Of a DNA stretch of 64,000 nucleotides, positions 34,399 through 42,797 are shown one piece after another (position 1 is the stretch's first letter; every line of letters begins with the position of its first letter). The notes beneath the pieces were generated by a model. It was not told the origin of the DNA. It saw only the letters and a list, made by a program, of their open reading frames with translations, and ran no database searches. This DNA is from Clostridiales bacterium 1_7_47FAA. GTDB lineage: Bacteria > Bacillota > Clostridia > Lachnospirales > Lachnospiraceae. The stretch lies in the NCBI GenBank assembly GCA_000155435.1, contig DS990261.1:1-64000 (forward strand), given 5' to 3'. The position numbers were made by a program, and so were the translations under genes.

Positions 34399-34590
34399 TT
34401 ATTTTTTGTTTAGTCCGCTTTGGTTTAAAATGTATAACTCCACAGATTTCTTTGGAACCCTCCAACCCCGTCCAATACGGAAGGCTTTAATTTGTTTAGT
34501 TTTTAGCAGTGTATAAGCGGCATTTTTTCCAATTAAAAGTATTGAGCACAGTTCCTCGATTGTAAGAAGGTCATCATAATCATTAAACAT
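34399..34590 (-). CDS. Small HTH protein of excisionase type
   Basis: A 63-aa protein. The helix-turn-helix LTIEELCSILLIGKNAAYTLLKTKQIKAFRIGRGWRVPKKSVELYI is the MerR-like Xis/HTH_17 pattern. ATG 34590 has GGAGGATACACCC upstream and is preferred over TTG 34605. It could be a second excisionase or a regulator of the mob genes. The element's main Xis lies beside the integrase. Confidence 0.8.
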   Translation of the reverse strand: MFNDYDDLLTIEELCSILLIGKNAAYTLLKTKQIKAFRIGRGWRVPKKSVELYILNQSGLNKK

Positions 34591-34834
34591 GGGTGTATCC
34601 TCCAATTTTTTATTTAGATGTTAGCAATTCCATTAGAAATTAATTTTTATTCATGCAAGATAATGGCAGGAAAGCTGATGTGTGATACAAAATCGTTATC
34701 TTGTAATATATATAGGAATGTGAGATTGTAACAAGTCCAAATGGAGCAAGATTGAATATTAATTAATGAACAATAATCAAAATTAAATGTATATGGAACT
34801 AACTAATATATAAAAATCAGTGGAGGTATTGAAC

Positions 34835-35146
34835 ATGAAAAAGAACACAGTTATCCATGCCAGATGTACGAATGAACAAAGACAAATCATAAAAGAACGT
34901 GCGGATAAAGCAGGGCTGACTCTATCAGAGTATGTTATAAAATCCGCATTACATAGCAGGACGAGAATCAGCAGTGTTGGGAAGGACATGACCAGGACCA
35001 TCACACAATTCCAGGTCTGTATAAATAATATGCAGGTGGAGTTGAAAAAAATGCAATCTACAGAAAAAATAGAGTTAGGGAGCCTGGAAAAGAATATTAA
35101 AGCTGCTCAGGAAGGATTAGACGAATTATGGAGATTGTCAAAATAG
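34835..35146 (+). CDS. MobC-like relaxosome protein
   Basis: A 103-aa protein. The N-terminal ribbon-helix-helix (VIHARCTNEQRQIIKERADKAGLTLSEYVIKSAL) and helical remainder are typical of MobC/CopG-like accessory proteins that bind oriT. ATG 34835 follows GGAGGTATTGAAC. It overlaps the relaxase by 19 bases. The oriT is probably in the 244-base AT-rich region just upstream. Confidence 0.8.
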   Translation: MKKNTVIHARCTNEQRQIIKERADKAGLTLSEYVIKSALHSRTRISSVGKDMTRTITQFQVCINNMQVELKKMQSTEKIELGSLEKNIKAAQEGLDELWRLSK

Positions 35147-35628
35147 TTGGTAAAAAATATTATTGTGAAGATAGCATCAGAAATCTTATTGGATATGTGA
35201 CAGATGAAAATAAAACGCATAAATATATCGGTGCGATAGGTACGAATGCAGATGAACCGGAAAAGATGATTCAGCAGATGGAGGCAGTAAAAGAAGGTTT
35301 TGATAAAAAGCATGGATACAGGCAGGCGAGACATTTGATAGTATCATTTGAAAATGATGAAAAAATAACACCGGATATTGCGTACTTTATAGCCTACGAT
35401 ATAGCCTGTTATTATAGTGACAGGTATCAAATATGTTTTGGGGTGCATCTGGATACCGACAATATACATATCCACTTTATCCAGAATACGGTGTCTTATG
35501 TTGATGGAAAGTTGTTTAGCGGAGGTCCGTGGGAACTGGAGAAATTCAAATGTCATGTGGATTCAGTGATATTCAGGTTTAGTGTTGCGGGTCTGAATCC
35601 AGTGCAGGTGTTAGATAAATTTCTTTAG
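35128..35628 (+). CDS. Relaxase/mobilization nuclease domain protein, short form
   Basis: A 166-aa protein. The relaxase His triad HLDTDNIHIH (H107, H114, H116) and an N-terminal Tyr region RNLIGYVTDENKT are both present, so the nicking domain is complete. Full MobA proteins carry a C-terminal helicase or primase part that is absent here. No frameshifted continuation is seen downstream. It either works alone as a minimal relaxase or is truncated. Confidence 0.82.
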   Translation: MEIVKIVGKKYYCEDSIRNLIGYVTDENKTHKYIGAIGTNADEPEKMIQQMEAVKEGFDKKHGYRQARHLIVSFENDEKITPDIAYFIAYDIACYYSDRYQICFGVHLDTDNIHIHFIQNTVSYVDGKLFSGGPWELEKFKCHVDSVIFRFSVAGLNPVQVLDKFL

Positions 35629-35783
35629 GCAGAGGTCATTCAATCAGTTAGCTTACAAATTTTTTTAGAAAGCGACAAAATTATGTTAGAGAAAAGAATA
35701 TATCGAATTTCTTTTCTCCAATATTATGGGCAATGTGATAGCAGCAAAGAATCTATGATATTTTCTGCCTCCTGAATAAATAT

Positions 35784-36338
35784 CTAAGAAGAGTTATCAT
35801 TTAAGCGTATTTCCTGAAATGCACTGCAAGGACTTCCAGTGCATATGATTTTATTTTGCCGTTTCAATTGGTTTATAGCATTCCGAATCCGGCTTGTTTC
35901 ATAACCGAGAGCGGATAATTCATTTCGTATATCACCACGGGTTTTTGGACCGCGTTTGAGGAGTATTAAAATTTTTTTTGTACAAGGCGGTTCCCCATTC
36001 AGACGAGTTTTACGAACAGGTAGTGTCGGCTTTGAACCCGCTTGCTTGACTAAGTATCTGTATCCGGGGTAGTATTCGGAACCCGGTGTTTCTTTATGAA
36101 TTAAAACTTTAGCCTCGTTACTTTCGTAATCATGCAGGCCCGAACAATTTACATATGTGGGGGCATCTTTATACGAGATGTAACCATATAAAGAATAGCC
36201 ATGTTGTCGTTGGTTGACGCCACCAGATATATTTGACCAATGTACATCATTGATTTTTGAAACACTGATTTCGCTGGATTTTTGCATTCCAAAGCGTTGA
36301 TGTGCTCTGGATATTATTACTTTCAATTTTTCTTCCAT
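35784..36338 (-). CDS. Unrecognised protein with winged-helix-like C-terminus
   Basis: A 184-aa protein. The N-terminal 100 residues are unrecognised. The C-terminal part (KILILLKRGPKTRGDIRNELSALGYETSRIRNAINQLKRQNKI) looks like a winged helix. ATG 36338 has GAGGAAA upstream. A longer frame from ATG 36404 would overlap the regulator's stop and could be translationally coupled. It is downstream of the XRE gene and likely co-transcribed. Confidence 0.6.
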   Translation of the reverse strand: MEEKLKVIISRAHQRFGMQKSSEISVSKINDVHWSNISGGVNQRQHGYSLYGYISYKDAPTYVNCSGLHDYESNEAKVLIHKETPGSEYYPGYRYLVKQAGSKPTLPVRKTRLNGEPPCTKKILILLKRGPKTRGDIRNELSALGYETSRIRNAINQLKRQNKIICTGSPCSAFQEIRLNDNSS

Positions 36339-36390
36339 GAAACAATTTCCTCGTGATGTGATATTGATATACAGTTGCCATATTAATGGA

Positions 36391-36732
36391 TTATTCATAC
36401 TCAAGGTTTAGGAAAGCCCTAATCATCCTTATGAGTATACTTTTTTGGGAATCATTGAGATATTTCCATATTTCTAAAATATCCTGCTGACTTGTAGTAA
36501 GAGTATTATCCTGGTTTTCATATGAAAAAAACTGTGCAAGTGTTATATCTAAACCTTTACAGATTTTTTCAATGGAAGCGACAGATGGTTGTAAATTTTT
36601 TCTGTACCAAGTAGAGATAGTCGATTGGGCTATACCCGAATTCTTGGCAAGCGTATATTCGCTCCATCCCCTGGCCAGGCGCTCTTGTGTGATTTTTTCC
36701 AGTACGTTAAATTCCGCCCTGCTACGGTCCAT
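36391..36732 (-). CDS. XRE-family transcriptional regulator
   Basis: A 113-aa protein. The HTH domain reads ITQERLARGWSEYTLAKNSGIAQSTISTWYRKNLQPSVASIEKICKGLDITLAQFF (residues about 14-69), followed by a helical C-terminus. It faces the zinc-ribbon cassette across a 130-base region holding a perfect inverted repeat, and so probably controls both directions. Confidence 0.88.
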   Translation of the reverse strand: MDRSRAEFNVLEKITQERLARGWSEYTLAKNSGIAQSTISTWYRKNLQPSVASIEKICKGLDITLAQFFSYENQDNTLTTSQQDILEIWKYLNDSQKSILIRMIRAFLNLEYE

Positions 36733-36777
36733 GTATACCCCCTACTTATATAAATCGATATTGTTTATAACGATTAT

Positions 36778-36820
36778 ATTCACTTTTATGATTGAAAGTG
36801 AATTGTATATATCGTATAAT
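36778..36820 (+). promoter_or_regulatory. Promoter and operator of the zinc-ribbon cassette
   Basis: A perfect 9-bp inverted repeat ATTCACTTT-N8-AAAGTGAAT (36778-36803) overlaps the -35 TTGAAA (36792-36797). A 17-base spacer leads to the -10 TATAAT (36815-36820). It is likely the site for the divergent XRE regulator. Confidence 0.75.
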
Positions 36821-36862
36821 AATAGTGATATAAATATAATTAAAGAATGGGGAGAGTAGATA

Positions 36863-37387
36863 ATGATAACACCTGCAACAATGGTAGTGAATCTTGCCCA
36901 TAAGGCAACCGGCTGGAATCCAATCATATGTAGCCATGAAGAATTGATAGAGGTAGTTAAAAAGATTTTTATTGAAGGGCAATCAGTAGAATTTTTGGAC
37001 AAAGTAAAACAAGTATCAAAAGGCGGCTTTTGGAAAGAATTTTTACTTGCGACTCCAGATGAGCGCTATGAACTGTATATTGAATCAGCCGCCTACTCGA
37101 AAGGGAGATTAGTGACAATTCGGGATAAGGACGAAAAGAAAATCTATGAAAAAGATTATCTTTTATTAAAAAAGTTTGCTGAGGCAGTGACGGAAGAATG
37201 TGAGAAAGAATTAAGAAACCCGACAACGGTATTTGATAGAAAAATAGAGGTGAATTTTGGGCATTCACAGGCTGGAAATGATATGCAAGTGTGCTTCTGC
37301 CCGGAATGTGGAACAGGATGCGAAGTAGATGATATATTTTGCCGGGAATGCGGGACTCTACTTAAAGAAGTGGAAAAAACTGAATAA
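36863..37387 (+). CDS. Unknown protein with C-terminal zinc ribbon
   Basis: A 174-aa protein. The first 130 residues are an unrecognised alpha/beta region. The C-terminus CFCPECGTGCEVDDIFCRECGTLL is a clear CxxC...CxxC zinc ribbon. GGGGAGAG lies before the start. First of three tandem genes with the next two. Confidence 0.7.
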   Translation: MITPATMVVNLAHKATGWNPIICSHEELIEVVKKIFIEGQSVEFLDKVKQVSKGGFWKEFLLATPDERYELYIESAAYSKGRLVTIRDKDEKKIYEKDYLLLKKFAEAVTEECEKELRNPTTVFDRKIEVNFGHSQAGNDMQVCFCPECGTGCEVDDIFCRECGTLLKEVEKTE

Positions 37388-37407
37388 TAGACTAGGAGGT
37401 TATTGAT

Positions 37408-37851
37408 ATGCCAGAACTTGAAAAGATTGGAAAAGTGTTAGATAGCAAAATAAAAGGGCTTACGGAATCCAGAAAAAAGATAATTGATGACGGAACTGTA
37501 GTAAAGCCATCTGTTTTAGAGCAATTAATGTCAGAGCAGAATGACTTATTTACAGGACTCGGAAAAATTGTATATGAGAATAGAAAGGCGGAAATGCAAC
37601 CTGAATATGAGAAATTTTTTGAGGAAATACAAAACAAGCAACAGTTAATTGATGCGGAAATGATTAAGAAACAAGGAAAACGCTGCCAAAAGTGCGGAGC
37701 TTCGTTGATGGAAGGAGTTTTATTTTGTCCTTTGTGTGGAGAAAAAGTGATTGAGCCGACAATAGATAATTCCAGACAATGCCCTGGATGCGGCGCATAT
37801 TTAAAGGCAGGTGCAAAATTTTGTGTGAAGTGCGGTGAAAAGTTACTGTAG
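37408..37851 (+). CDS. Helical protein with double zinc ribbon
   Basis: A 147-aa protein. An N-terminal coiled-coil-like helical region (residues 1-90) is followed by RCQKCGASLMEGVLFCPLCG and QCPGCGAYLKAGAKFCVKCG, four CxxC pairs that form a double zinc ribbon. AGGAGGTTATTGAT precedes the start. It probably works with the preceding zinc-ribbon protein and the following membrane protein. Confidence 0.72.
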   Translation: MPELEKIGKVLDSKIKGLTESRKKIIDDGTVVKPSVLEQLMSEQNDLFTGLGKIVYENRKAEMQPEYEKFFEEIQNKQQLIDAEMIKKQGKRCQKCGASLMEGVLFCPLCGEKVIEPTIDNSRQCPGCGAYLKAGAKFCVKCGEKLL

Positions 37852-37892
37852 TGTATGAAGCTAAATATTAGGATACTATAAGAGGAACTAGT

Positions 37893-38234
37893 ATGGAAAT
37901 TATAAATACAATTTTTGGTATAATTTTACTTTGCATTCTCATACCGTTGACGATTTTTTATTTTCATTTGTATCATTCAGTATTTCAAGTGATTTATTTT
38001 AGGAATACTTGTTTGGAAATACTTTTCGAGATTATAGGTTGCTTTATAGCTGCTATATTTACATTAAGTATTATATGGAACTTATTCAAATACATATTTG
38101 GAATTGTCGGAGGTGTTATAATATTCCTTTTAAAAGCCGTCTTTATACTAGCGGTAGTAGGAGTAAGCATATTTGTTATCTATTTTGCTGTAAAAAAATT
38201 TACGGAAATCAAAAATCAAAAAGATAGCAAATAG
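37893..38234 (+). CDS. Small membrane protein
   Basis: A 113-aa protein with three hydrophobic segments (residues about 4-28, 40-62 and 66-98) and a short Lys-rich C-terminus. Not recognised. It is third in the cassette and could anchor the zinc-ribbon proteins. Confidence 0.62.
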   Translation: MEIINTIFGIILLCILIPLTIFYFHLYHSVFQVIYFRNTCLEILFEIIGCFIAAIFTLSIIWNLFKYIFGIVGGVIIFLLKAVFILAVVGVSIFVIYFAVKKFTEIKNQKDSK

Positions 38235-38314
38235 AAAATAAATCCATGGCATCTTATAAGTAATATAAATTAGTTAGAGCACTTAAAAAGTCGCAGAACT
38301 TAGTTAGATATTAT

Positions 38315-38369
38315 AGCTGTGAGAACCTGACAGGAGGTAAAAACCATGTACAGTAAAATTCTCACGGCT
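38315..38369 (+). promoter_or_regulatory. Hairpin enclosing the small-ORF ribosome site
   Basis: AGCTGTGAGAA (38315-38325) can pair with TTCTCACGGCT (38359-38369) with one G-T pair. The loop contains AGGAGG and the ATG of the 24-codon frame. Such folding would hide the ribosome site. Confidence 0.5.
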
Positions 38370-38420
38370 ATTGCGCAACTTCTTGTATCAATTATAGAGG
38401 CCCTGATTGAGGAAGAATGA
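38346..38420 (+). CDS. 24-aa amphipathic peptide
   Basis: A short frame with a perfect AGGAGG 8 bases before its ATG. The peptide is a single amphipathic helix, with Ile/Leu/Val on one face (KILTAIAQLLVSIIEALI) and three Glu at the end. A terminator follows at 38439. It resembles small membrane-active peptides such as type I toxins or modulins, but homology was not established. It could also be a leader peptide. Confidence 0.5.
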   Translation: MYSKILTAIAQLLVSIIEALIEEE

Positions 38421-38438
38421 ATAGCCATAAGCAACACG

Positions 38439-38469
38439 TCCCAGGCACACAGATGCCTGGGATTTTTTT
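38439..38469 (+). terminator. Terminator after the small ORF
   Basis: TCCCAGGCA (38439-38447) pairs with TGCCTGGGA (38454-38462), followed by seven T residues. Confidence 0.85.
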
Positions 38470-38525
38470 GTCCCCCAATATAGGGACAGGACACACAACA
38501 ATTTTTCAGAATGGAGGAAATGATT

Positions 38526-39458
38526 ATGGCAGCAGAAGTGGAGACAATGTTTTACACAAGGGAAAAGCCCTGGCATGGGGTGGGGACCATGGTGCTGGAA
38601 GCGCCCGATTCCCGGACAGCCCTGAAACTGGCGGGCCTGGATTGGAATGTCATCCAGAAACCCATCAAGACACAGGATGGTATCCCCATATCGGGATTCA
38701 AGGCAAATCTGAGGGATACCGACAGCCGGATACTGGGAGTGGTCACGGACCGCTATAGGGTGGTACAGAACCAGGAGGCATTTGCATTTACAGACGGCCT
38801 TCTGGGGGAAGGGGTCAGGTACGAGACCGCAGGTTCCCTGCAGGATGGCCGCCGCACCTGGCTCCTGGCGAAGCTCCCACAGCGTTTTATCATCAGTGGA
38901 GATGAAGTCATACCATACCTTGTATTCATGAATTCCCATGATGGGACCGGCTCCATCAAGGTGGCAATGACGCCCATACGTGTGGTATGCATGAACACCC
39001 TGAATCTGGCCCTCTCCACGGCCAAACGGTCATGGTCCACGAATCACACCGGGGATATCGCTGGAAAAATGGAGGATGCCCGTTACACCCTCCTGTATGC
39101 GGACCAGTATATGGCGGAACTGGGCAAGGCCATAGACCGGATGAACCGGATGAAGTTATCTGACCGTCAGGTATATGAATACATAGACGCCCTGTTCCCA
39201 CTGGCGGACAATCCCACAGAGCAGCAGAAGAAGAATCTGGTCCGTATGAAGGAGGACCTGAAAGCACGGTATTTTGACGCTCCGGATTTGAGACATGTGG
39301 GCAGGAACGCATACCGGTTTGTCAATGCGGTCTCTGATTTCGCGACCCACGCAAAGCCGCTGAGGGAGCGCGCCAACTACAGGGAAAGCCTTTTTGCGCG
39401 CACAGTAGATGGCAATGCCATGATTGATAAGGCATACGAACTGGTGACAAATGACTGA
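38526..39458 (+). CDS. DUF932 (phage/plasmid-like TIGR03299) protein
   Basis: A 310-aa protein. The N-terminal REKPWHGVGTMV and the core VVTDRYRVVQNQEAFAFTDGLLGEGVRYETAGSL, TPIRVVCMNTLNLAL mark the DUF932 family, common on phages and mobile elements next to recombination genes. ATG 38526 has GGAGG 8 bases upstream. It heads the host-like-GC RecT module. Confidence 0.88.
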   Translation: MAAEVETMFYTREKPWHGVGTMVLEAPDSRTALKLAGLDWNVIQKPIKTQDGIPISGFKANLRDTDSRILGVVTDRYRVVQNQEAFAFTDGLLGEGVRYETAGSLQDGRRTWLLAKLPQRFIISGDEVIPYLVFMNSHDGTGSIKVAMTPIRVVCMNTLNLALSTAKRSWSTNHTGDIAGKMEDARYTLLYADQYMAELGKAIDRMNRMKLSDRQVYEYIDALFPLADNPTEQQKKNLVRMKEDLKARYFDAPDLRHVGRNAYRFVNAVSDFATHAKPLRERANYRESLFARTVDGNAMIDKAYELVTND

Positions 39459-39532
39459 TGAATCAGGGATGGAAGATTCGTGTGGGGTATCCGTAGTGGA
39501 TATCCCTTGTTTTTATTTTAGGAGGATTATAG

Positions 39533-39958
39533 ATGATTGTTGAGAATGAGCAGGATTTGGGAGAAGCGATTGACCGTGGGGAGGAAACCATAGAGGTGAA
39601 AGGGAAACTGGCTCCGAGGATTAAGAAAATCTGGTTTATGGACCGGTTTCTCTGGTGCCTGTGCCTTGCGTGTCTCGCAGTTGCCATTGCGGCTTTGGTG
39701 GCTGTCCCTGCAACGGGCATGATGTCGGCTGCTGTAAGTTTGGTGTCGGGAACCCCTGCTGCCCTGTTGATGGGGACTCCGGCCGCGGTTACGGCAGTTC
39801 TGACCGCGGCTGCGGGCGGTGGCATCGCAACGTTAAAAAAGCTGCGCAATTGTTATAAATTGGAATCAGCAGGTGCTGGATGTGTGGTGCTTCATAAGAA
39901 GTATAAGTCTATGAAAAAAGAAAGCCGCATCAACTGCGGCCGAAAGGAGGAATTTTGA
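39533..39958 (+). CDS. Small membrane protein of the RecT module
   Basis: A 141-aa protein. A charged N-terminus (residues 1-33) is followed by two hydrophobic hairpin segments (about 38-62 and 66-97, Ala/Val/Gly-rich). It ends in a basic tail. Unrecognised. Its stop is directly followed by the RadC gene. Confidence 0.65.
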   Translation: MIVENEQDLGEAIDRGEETIEVKGKLAPRIKKIWFMDRFLWCLCLACLAVAIAALVAVPATGMMSAAVSLVSGTPAALLMGTPAAVTAVLTAAAGGGIATLKKLRNCYKLESAGAGCVVLHKKYKSMKKESRINCGRKEEF

Positions 39959-40477
39959 ATGGAACGAAGGACACAGGAACAGGAACTCGTATCAATGATG
40001 AAACGGCCGATTCCCAGGAAAAAGATTGGGGTAGTCCGGCTCCGGATGGTGAAAGAAAGCAGTCTTTATGGGATGAGCCGCTTTACTGATTCCAGGGAAT
40101 CGGTAGAACTGGTAAAGCCGCTGTTTGATATGGCTGACCGGGAAATGGTGGTTGTGATGTCTCTCAGTACGAAGCTGGAACCGCTGGCCCTGGAGATTGC
40201 AGCGGTAGGAGGCCTTAATACTTGTAGTGTAGATGTGAGGGACATTTTCAAGCATTCGCTGCTGAACAATGCGGCATATGTCATTTGCTTCCACAATCAT
40301 CCGTCAGGGGACCCGGAACCCGGCCTGGCGGATAAGCAGATAACCAGAAAGATTGAGGACGGAGGACAGCTGTTGGGAATCCCCCTGATTGACCATATCA
40401 TAGTTGGGGAAACTGGCTTTTATAGCTTCCGTGAAAACGGTCTGATTCATGTTACGGAACCGGACAGCGCCGCATGA
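39959..40477 (+). CDS. RadC-family JAB-domain protein
   Basis: A 172-aa protein. The JAMM metal site HNHPSGDPEPGLAD (about residues 116-129) and the preceding Ser/Asp-rich RadC pattern are intact. The helix-hairpin-helix N-terminal domain of chromosomal RadC is missing, as in most mobile-element homologues. Function is unproven. It overlaps the next small frame by 4 bases. Confidence 0.87.
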   Translation: MERRTQEQELVSMMKRPIPRKKIGVVRLRMVKESSLYGMSRFTDSRESVELVKPLFDMADREMVVVMSLSTKLEPLALEIAAVGGLNTCSVDVRDIFKHSLLNNAAYVICFHNHPSGDPEPGLADKQITRKIEDGGQLLGIPLIDHIIVGETGFYSFRENGLIHVTEPDSAA

Positions 40478-40596
40478 TGGGGGATATGATAGTCAGGAAT
40501 ATAGGGGGATATCTCCAGAAGCGATTAGGGCGGCATCATTCATTGGATGAAATCATGACAACCCTGAGAAAAAGCATGTCCCGGTTCCATACATAG
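40474..40596 (+). CDS. 40-aa small protein, possibly frameshifted
   Basis: It starts inside the radC stop (ATGATGG overlap). The product is basic and helical (GGYLQKRLGRHHSLDEIMTT). Just after the stop another frame (40598-40657) reads DDFWDYVVEHEDGVDIIL, so a single-base change may have split a roughly 60-aa protein. Confidence 0.45.
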   Translation: MMGDMIVRNIGGYLQKRLGRHHSLDEIMTTLRKSMSRFHT

Positions 40597-40711
40597 TGTG
40601 GATGATTTTTGGGATTATGTAGTTGAGCATGAAGATGGAGTAGATATTATCCTGTAAGAGTACATAGCAAGGGACAATAGAGTTTACATAATGTGAAGGA
40701 GGAAACAAAGG

Positions 40712-41641
40712 ATGTACGAAAAAATACCAATAGCGGGATTAAAAAGAGACGCGTGGTTGAAGCTGCGGAAAACCGGAATCGGGGGCTCAGACGCAGGAGC
40801 CATATGTGGGCTCAATCCATATGCCAGTTCAATGAGCGTCTACCTGGATAAAACCAGGGATGGAGTAACCGATGAGGATAATGAAGCCATGCGTCAGGGA
40901 CGGGATTTGGAGGAGTATGTCGCAAGACGTTTCGTGGAGGAAACCGGGCTTAAAGTCAGACGTTCCAATATGATGTACCGCAGCAAGGAGCATCCCTGTA
41001 TGCTGGCGGATTTGGACCGCCTGGTGGTAGGAAAGGACGCAGGCCTGGAGTGTAAGACCGCAAGCGCATATAATGCGGATAAATGGAAGGATGGGGAGAT
41101 ACCGCCCCATTACCTGATACAATGTCATCATTACATGGCTGTCACGGGGAAGAAATCCTGGTATATCGCGGTGGTCATTCTGGGCCAGGGTTTCAAATAT
41201 GCGGAGATTCCCAGGGATGACGCCCTGATTGACGACCTGATTCGCATTGAGGAAAAATTCTGGGAAGGTAACGTGATACCGGGCATCATGCCACCGCCGG
41301 ATGGTTCCAGGGCCTGTGACGAGGTGTTGGAGGAATACTTTAGGATATCCAGAAAGAATTCGGAAATCCCCCTAATTGGTTTTGACGAGAAACTGAAACG
41401 GAGGATGGAACTGGAAGAACTTATAAAAAAGATGGAACGTGACCAGAAGCAGATTGACCAGGAAATCAAGCTGTATATGAAGGACCATGAAGCGGCGGTC
41501 AGTGACAGGTACCGGGTGACCTGGGCCAGCGTGGAGACCGGGCGGCTAGACACGAAAAGGATAAAGGCGGAGCGGCCAGATGTCTACGAGGACTTCCTGA
41601 ATGTCACATCTTCCAGGCGGTTTACCGTCAAGGCTGCGTAG
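40712..41641 (+). CDS. YqaJ-family recombinase nuclease
   Basis: A 309-aa protein. YqaJ/lambda-exonuclease-type PD-(D/E)XK core: GIGGSDAGAICGLNPY, MLADLDRLVV, AGLECKTASAYNADKWKDGEIPPHYLIQCHHYMAVTG. The catalytic set D (LADLD), E-x-K (LECK) and the downstream Gln are present. A coiled-coil C-terminus follows. It makes 3' single strands for the RecT annealase encoded two genes downstream. Confidence 0.9.
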   Translation: MYEKIPIAGLKRDAWLKLRKTGIGGSDAGAICGLNPYASSMSVYLDKTRDGVTDEDNEAMRQGRDLEEYVARRFVEETGLKVRRSNMMYRSKEHPCMLADLDRLVVGKDAGLECKTASAYNADKWKDGEIPPHYLIQCHHYMAVTGKKSWYIAVVILGQGFKYAEIPRDDALIDDLIRIEEKFWEGNVIPGIMPPPDGSRACDEVLEEYFRISRKNSEIPLIGFDEKLKRRMELEELIKKMERDQKQIDQEIKLYMKDHEAAVSDRYRVTWASVETGRLDTKRIKAERPDVYEDFLNVTSSRRFTVKAA

Positions 41642-41648
41642 GAAGGGG

Positions 41649-41915
41649 ATGGTCACGGTGGACAGGCAGAGCCTGATTGAAGATTATATTACGGAGCGAA
41701 TCGGCCAGATTACGGAGGAGATGGACCCGGACCTCAAGCATGAATATTACAAGGAGCAGGATGCAATCCTGCAAAGCCTGGATAAGGAAAACCAGACCAA
41801 GTTTGAGGATTTAATAGACAGCCTCGTTGCCTGGAACTCGGAGGAATGCCGGGCCGTGTATAAGGAGGCATTTTTAGAGGGACTGCGCCTTGGACATAAA
41901 GCATTCCGGGAGTGA
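41649..41915 (+). CDS. Small helical protein (first of two in the module)
   Basis: An 88-aa acidic helical protein ending VYKEAFLEGLRLGHKAFRE. That ending resembles the tail of the 83-aa protein at 42798 (YCAGIEDGIRI), so the two may be distant paralogues. ATG 41649 has GGAAGGGG upstream. Unknown function. Confidence 0.65.
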   Translation: MVTVDRQSLIEDYITERIGQITEEMDPDLKHEYYKEQDAILQSLDKENQTKFEDLIDSLVAWNSEECRAVYKEAFLEGLRLGHKAFRE

Positions 41916-41960
41916 AGAATAATGCCCAATTACAAAAAAGAATGGATGGAGAGTGAAGAT

Positions 41961-42764
41961 ATGGGAGTAAATGTAAAGAATGAACTGGAAAAGAGGGCTG
42001 CGATTCAGGAGAATCCCGTAAGGCTCACTAAGAACATGACTATCGTGGATATGGTGAAGGCGTTGGAACCGGAAATACGGCGCGCCCTGCCGGCGGTGCT
42101 GACACCGGAACGGTTTACCAGAATGGCGCTGTCGGCCATCAATAATACGCCGGCCCTGGCAGATTGTACACCCATGTCCTTTATTGCCGCAATGATGAAC
42201 GCCGCACAGCTGGGACTGGAACCGAATACCCCTTTAGGGCAGGCCTATATGATTCCCTACAAAAACAAGGGAGTCCTGGAATGCCAGTTCCAGCTTGGCT
42301 ATAAGGGAATGATAGACCTGGCTTACCGGACCGGGCAGGTACAGATGATTCAGGCACAGATTGTCCGTGAATATGATTATTTTGAATATCAATACGGTCT
42401 GGAGCCAAAGCTGGTCCACCGGCCCGGCGAAAATGACAGGGGTGAAATTACCTTCATCTATGGCCTGTTCCGGCTGATAAATGGCGGATACGGCTTTGAA
42501 GTCAGCAACAAGGCGGATATGGATGCATTTGCGGCAAAATACTCCAAGTCCTTCGGAAGCAGGTACAGCCCATGGACAGAGAACTATGAGGATATGGCGA
42601 AGAAAACAGTCATTAAGCGGGCGCTTAAATATGCCCCGGTATCGGCTGATTTCCAGAAAGCCCTGTCCATGGACGAGACCATCAAGACGGAGATTGCGGT
42701 AGATATGAGCGAAATCCGCAATGAGTGTCTGCCGGAGCCGGACGGGGAAAACACGGCGGCATGA
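41961..42764 (+). CDS. recT: RecT single-strand annealing protein
   Basis: A 267-aa RecT. The core ALSAINNTPALADCTPMSFIAAMMNAAQLGLEPNTPLGQAYMIPY and QFQLGYKGMIDLAYRTGQV is diagnostic, and FGSRYSPWTENYEDMAKKTVIKRALKYAP lies in the C-terminal half. It pairs complementary single strands made by the YqaJ nuclease. ATG 41961 has GGAGAG 6 bases upstream and is preferred over ATGs at 41922 and 41943. Confidence 0.93.
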   Translation: MGVNVKNELEKRAAIQENPVRLTKNMTIVDMVKALEPEIRRALPAVLTPERFTRMALSAINNTPALADCTPMSFIAAMMNAAQLGLEPNTPLGQAYMIPYKNKGVLECQFQLGYKGMIDLAYRTGQVQMIQAQIVREYDYFEYQYGLEPKLVHRPGENDRGEITFIYGLFRLINGGYGFEVSNKADMDAFAAKYSKSFGSRYSPWTENYEDMAKKTVIKRALKYAPVSADFQKALSMDETIKTEIAVDMSEIRNECLPEPDGENTAA

Positions 42765-42797
42765 TAATAGGCCGCCGGCGGTTAGTGAGGTGAGAGG

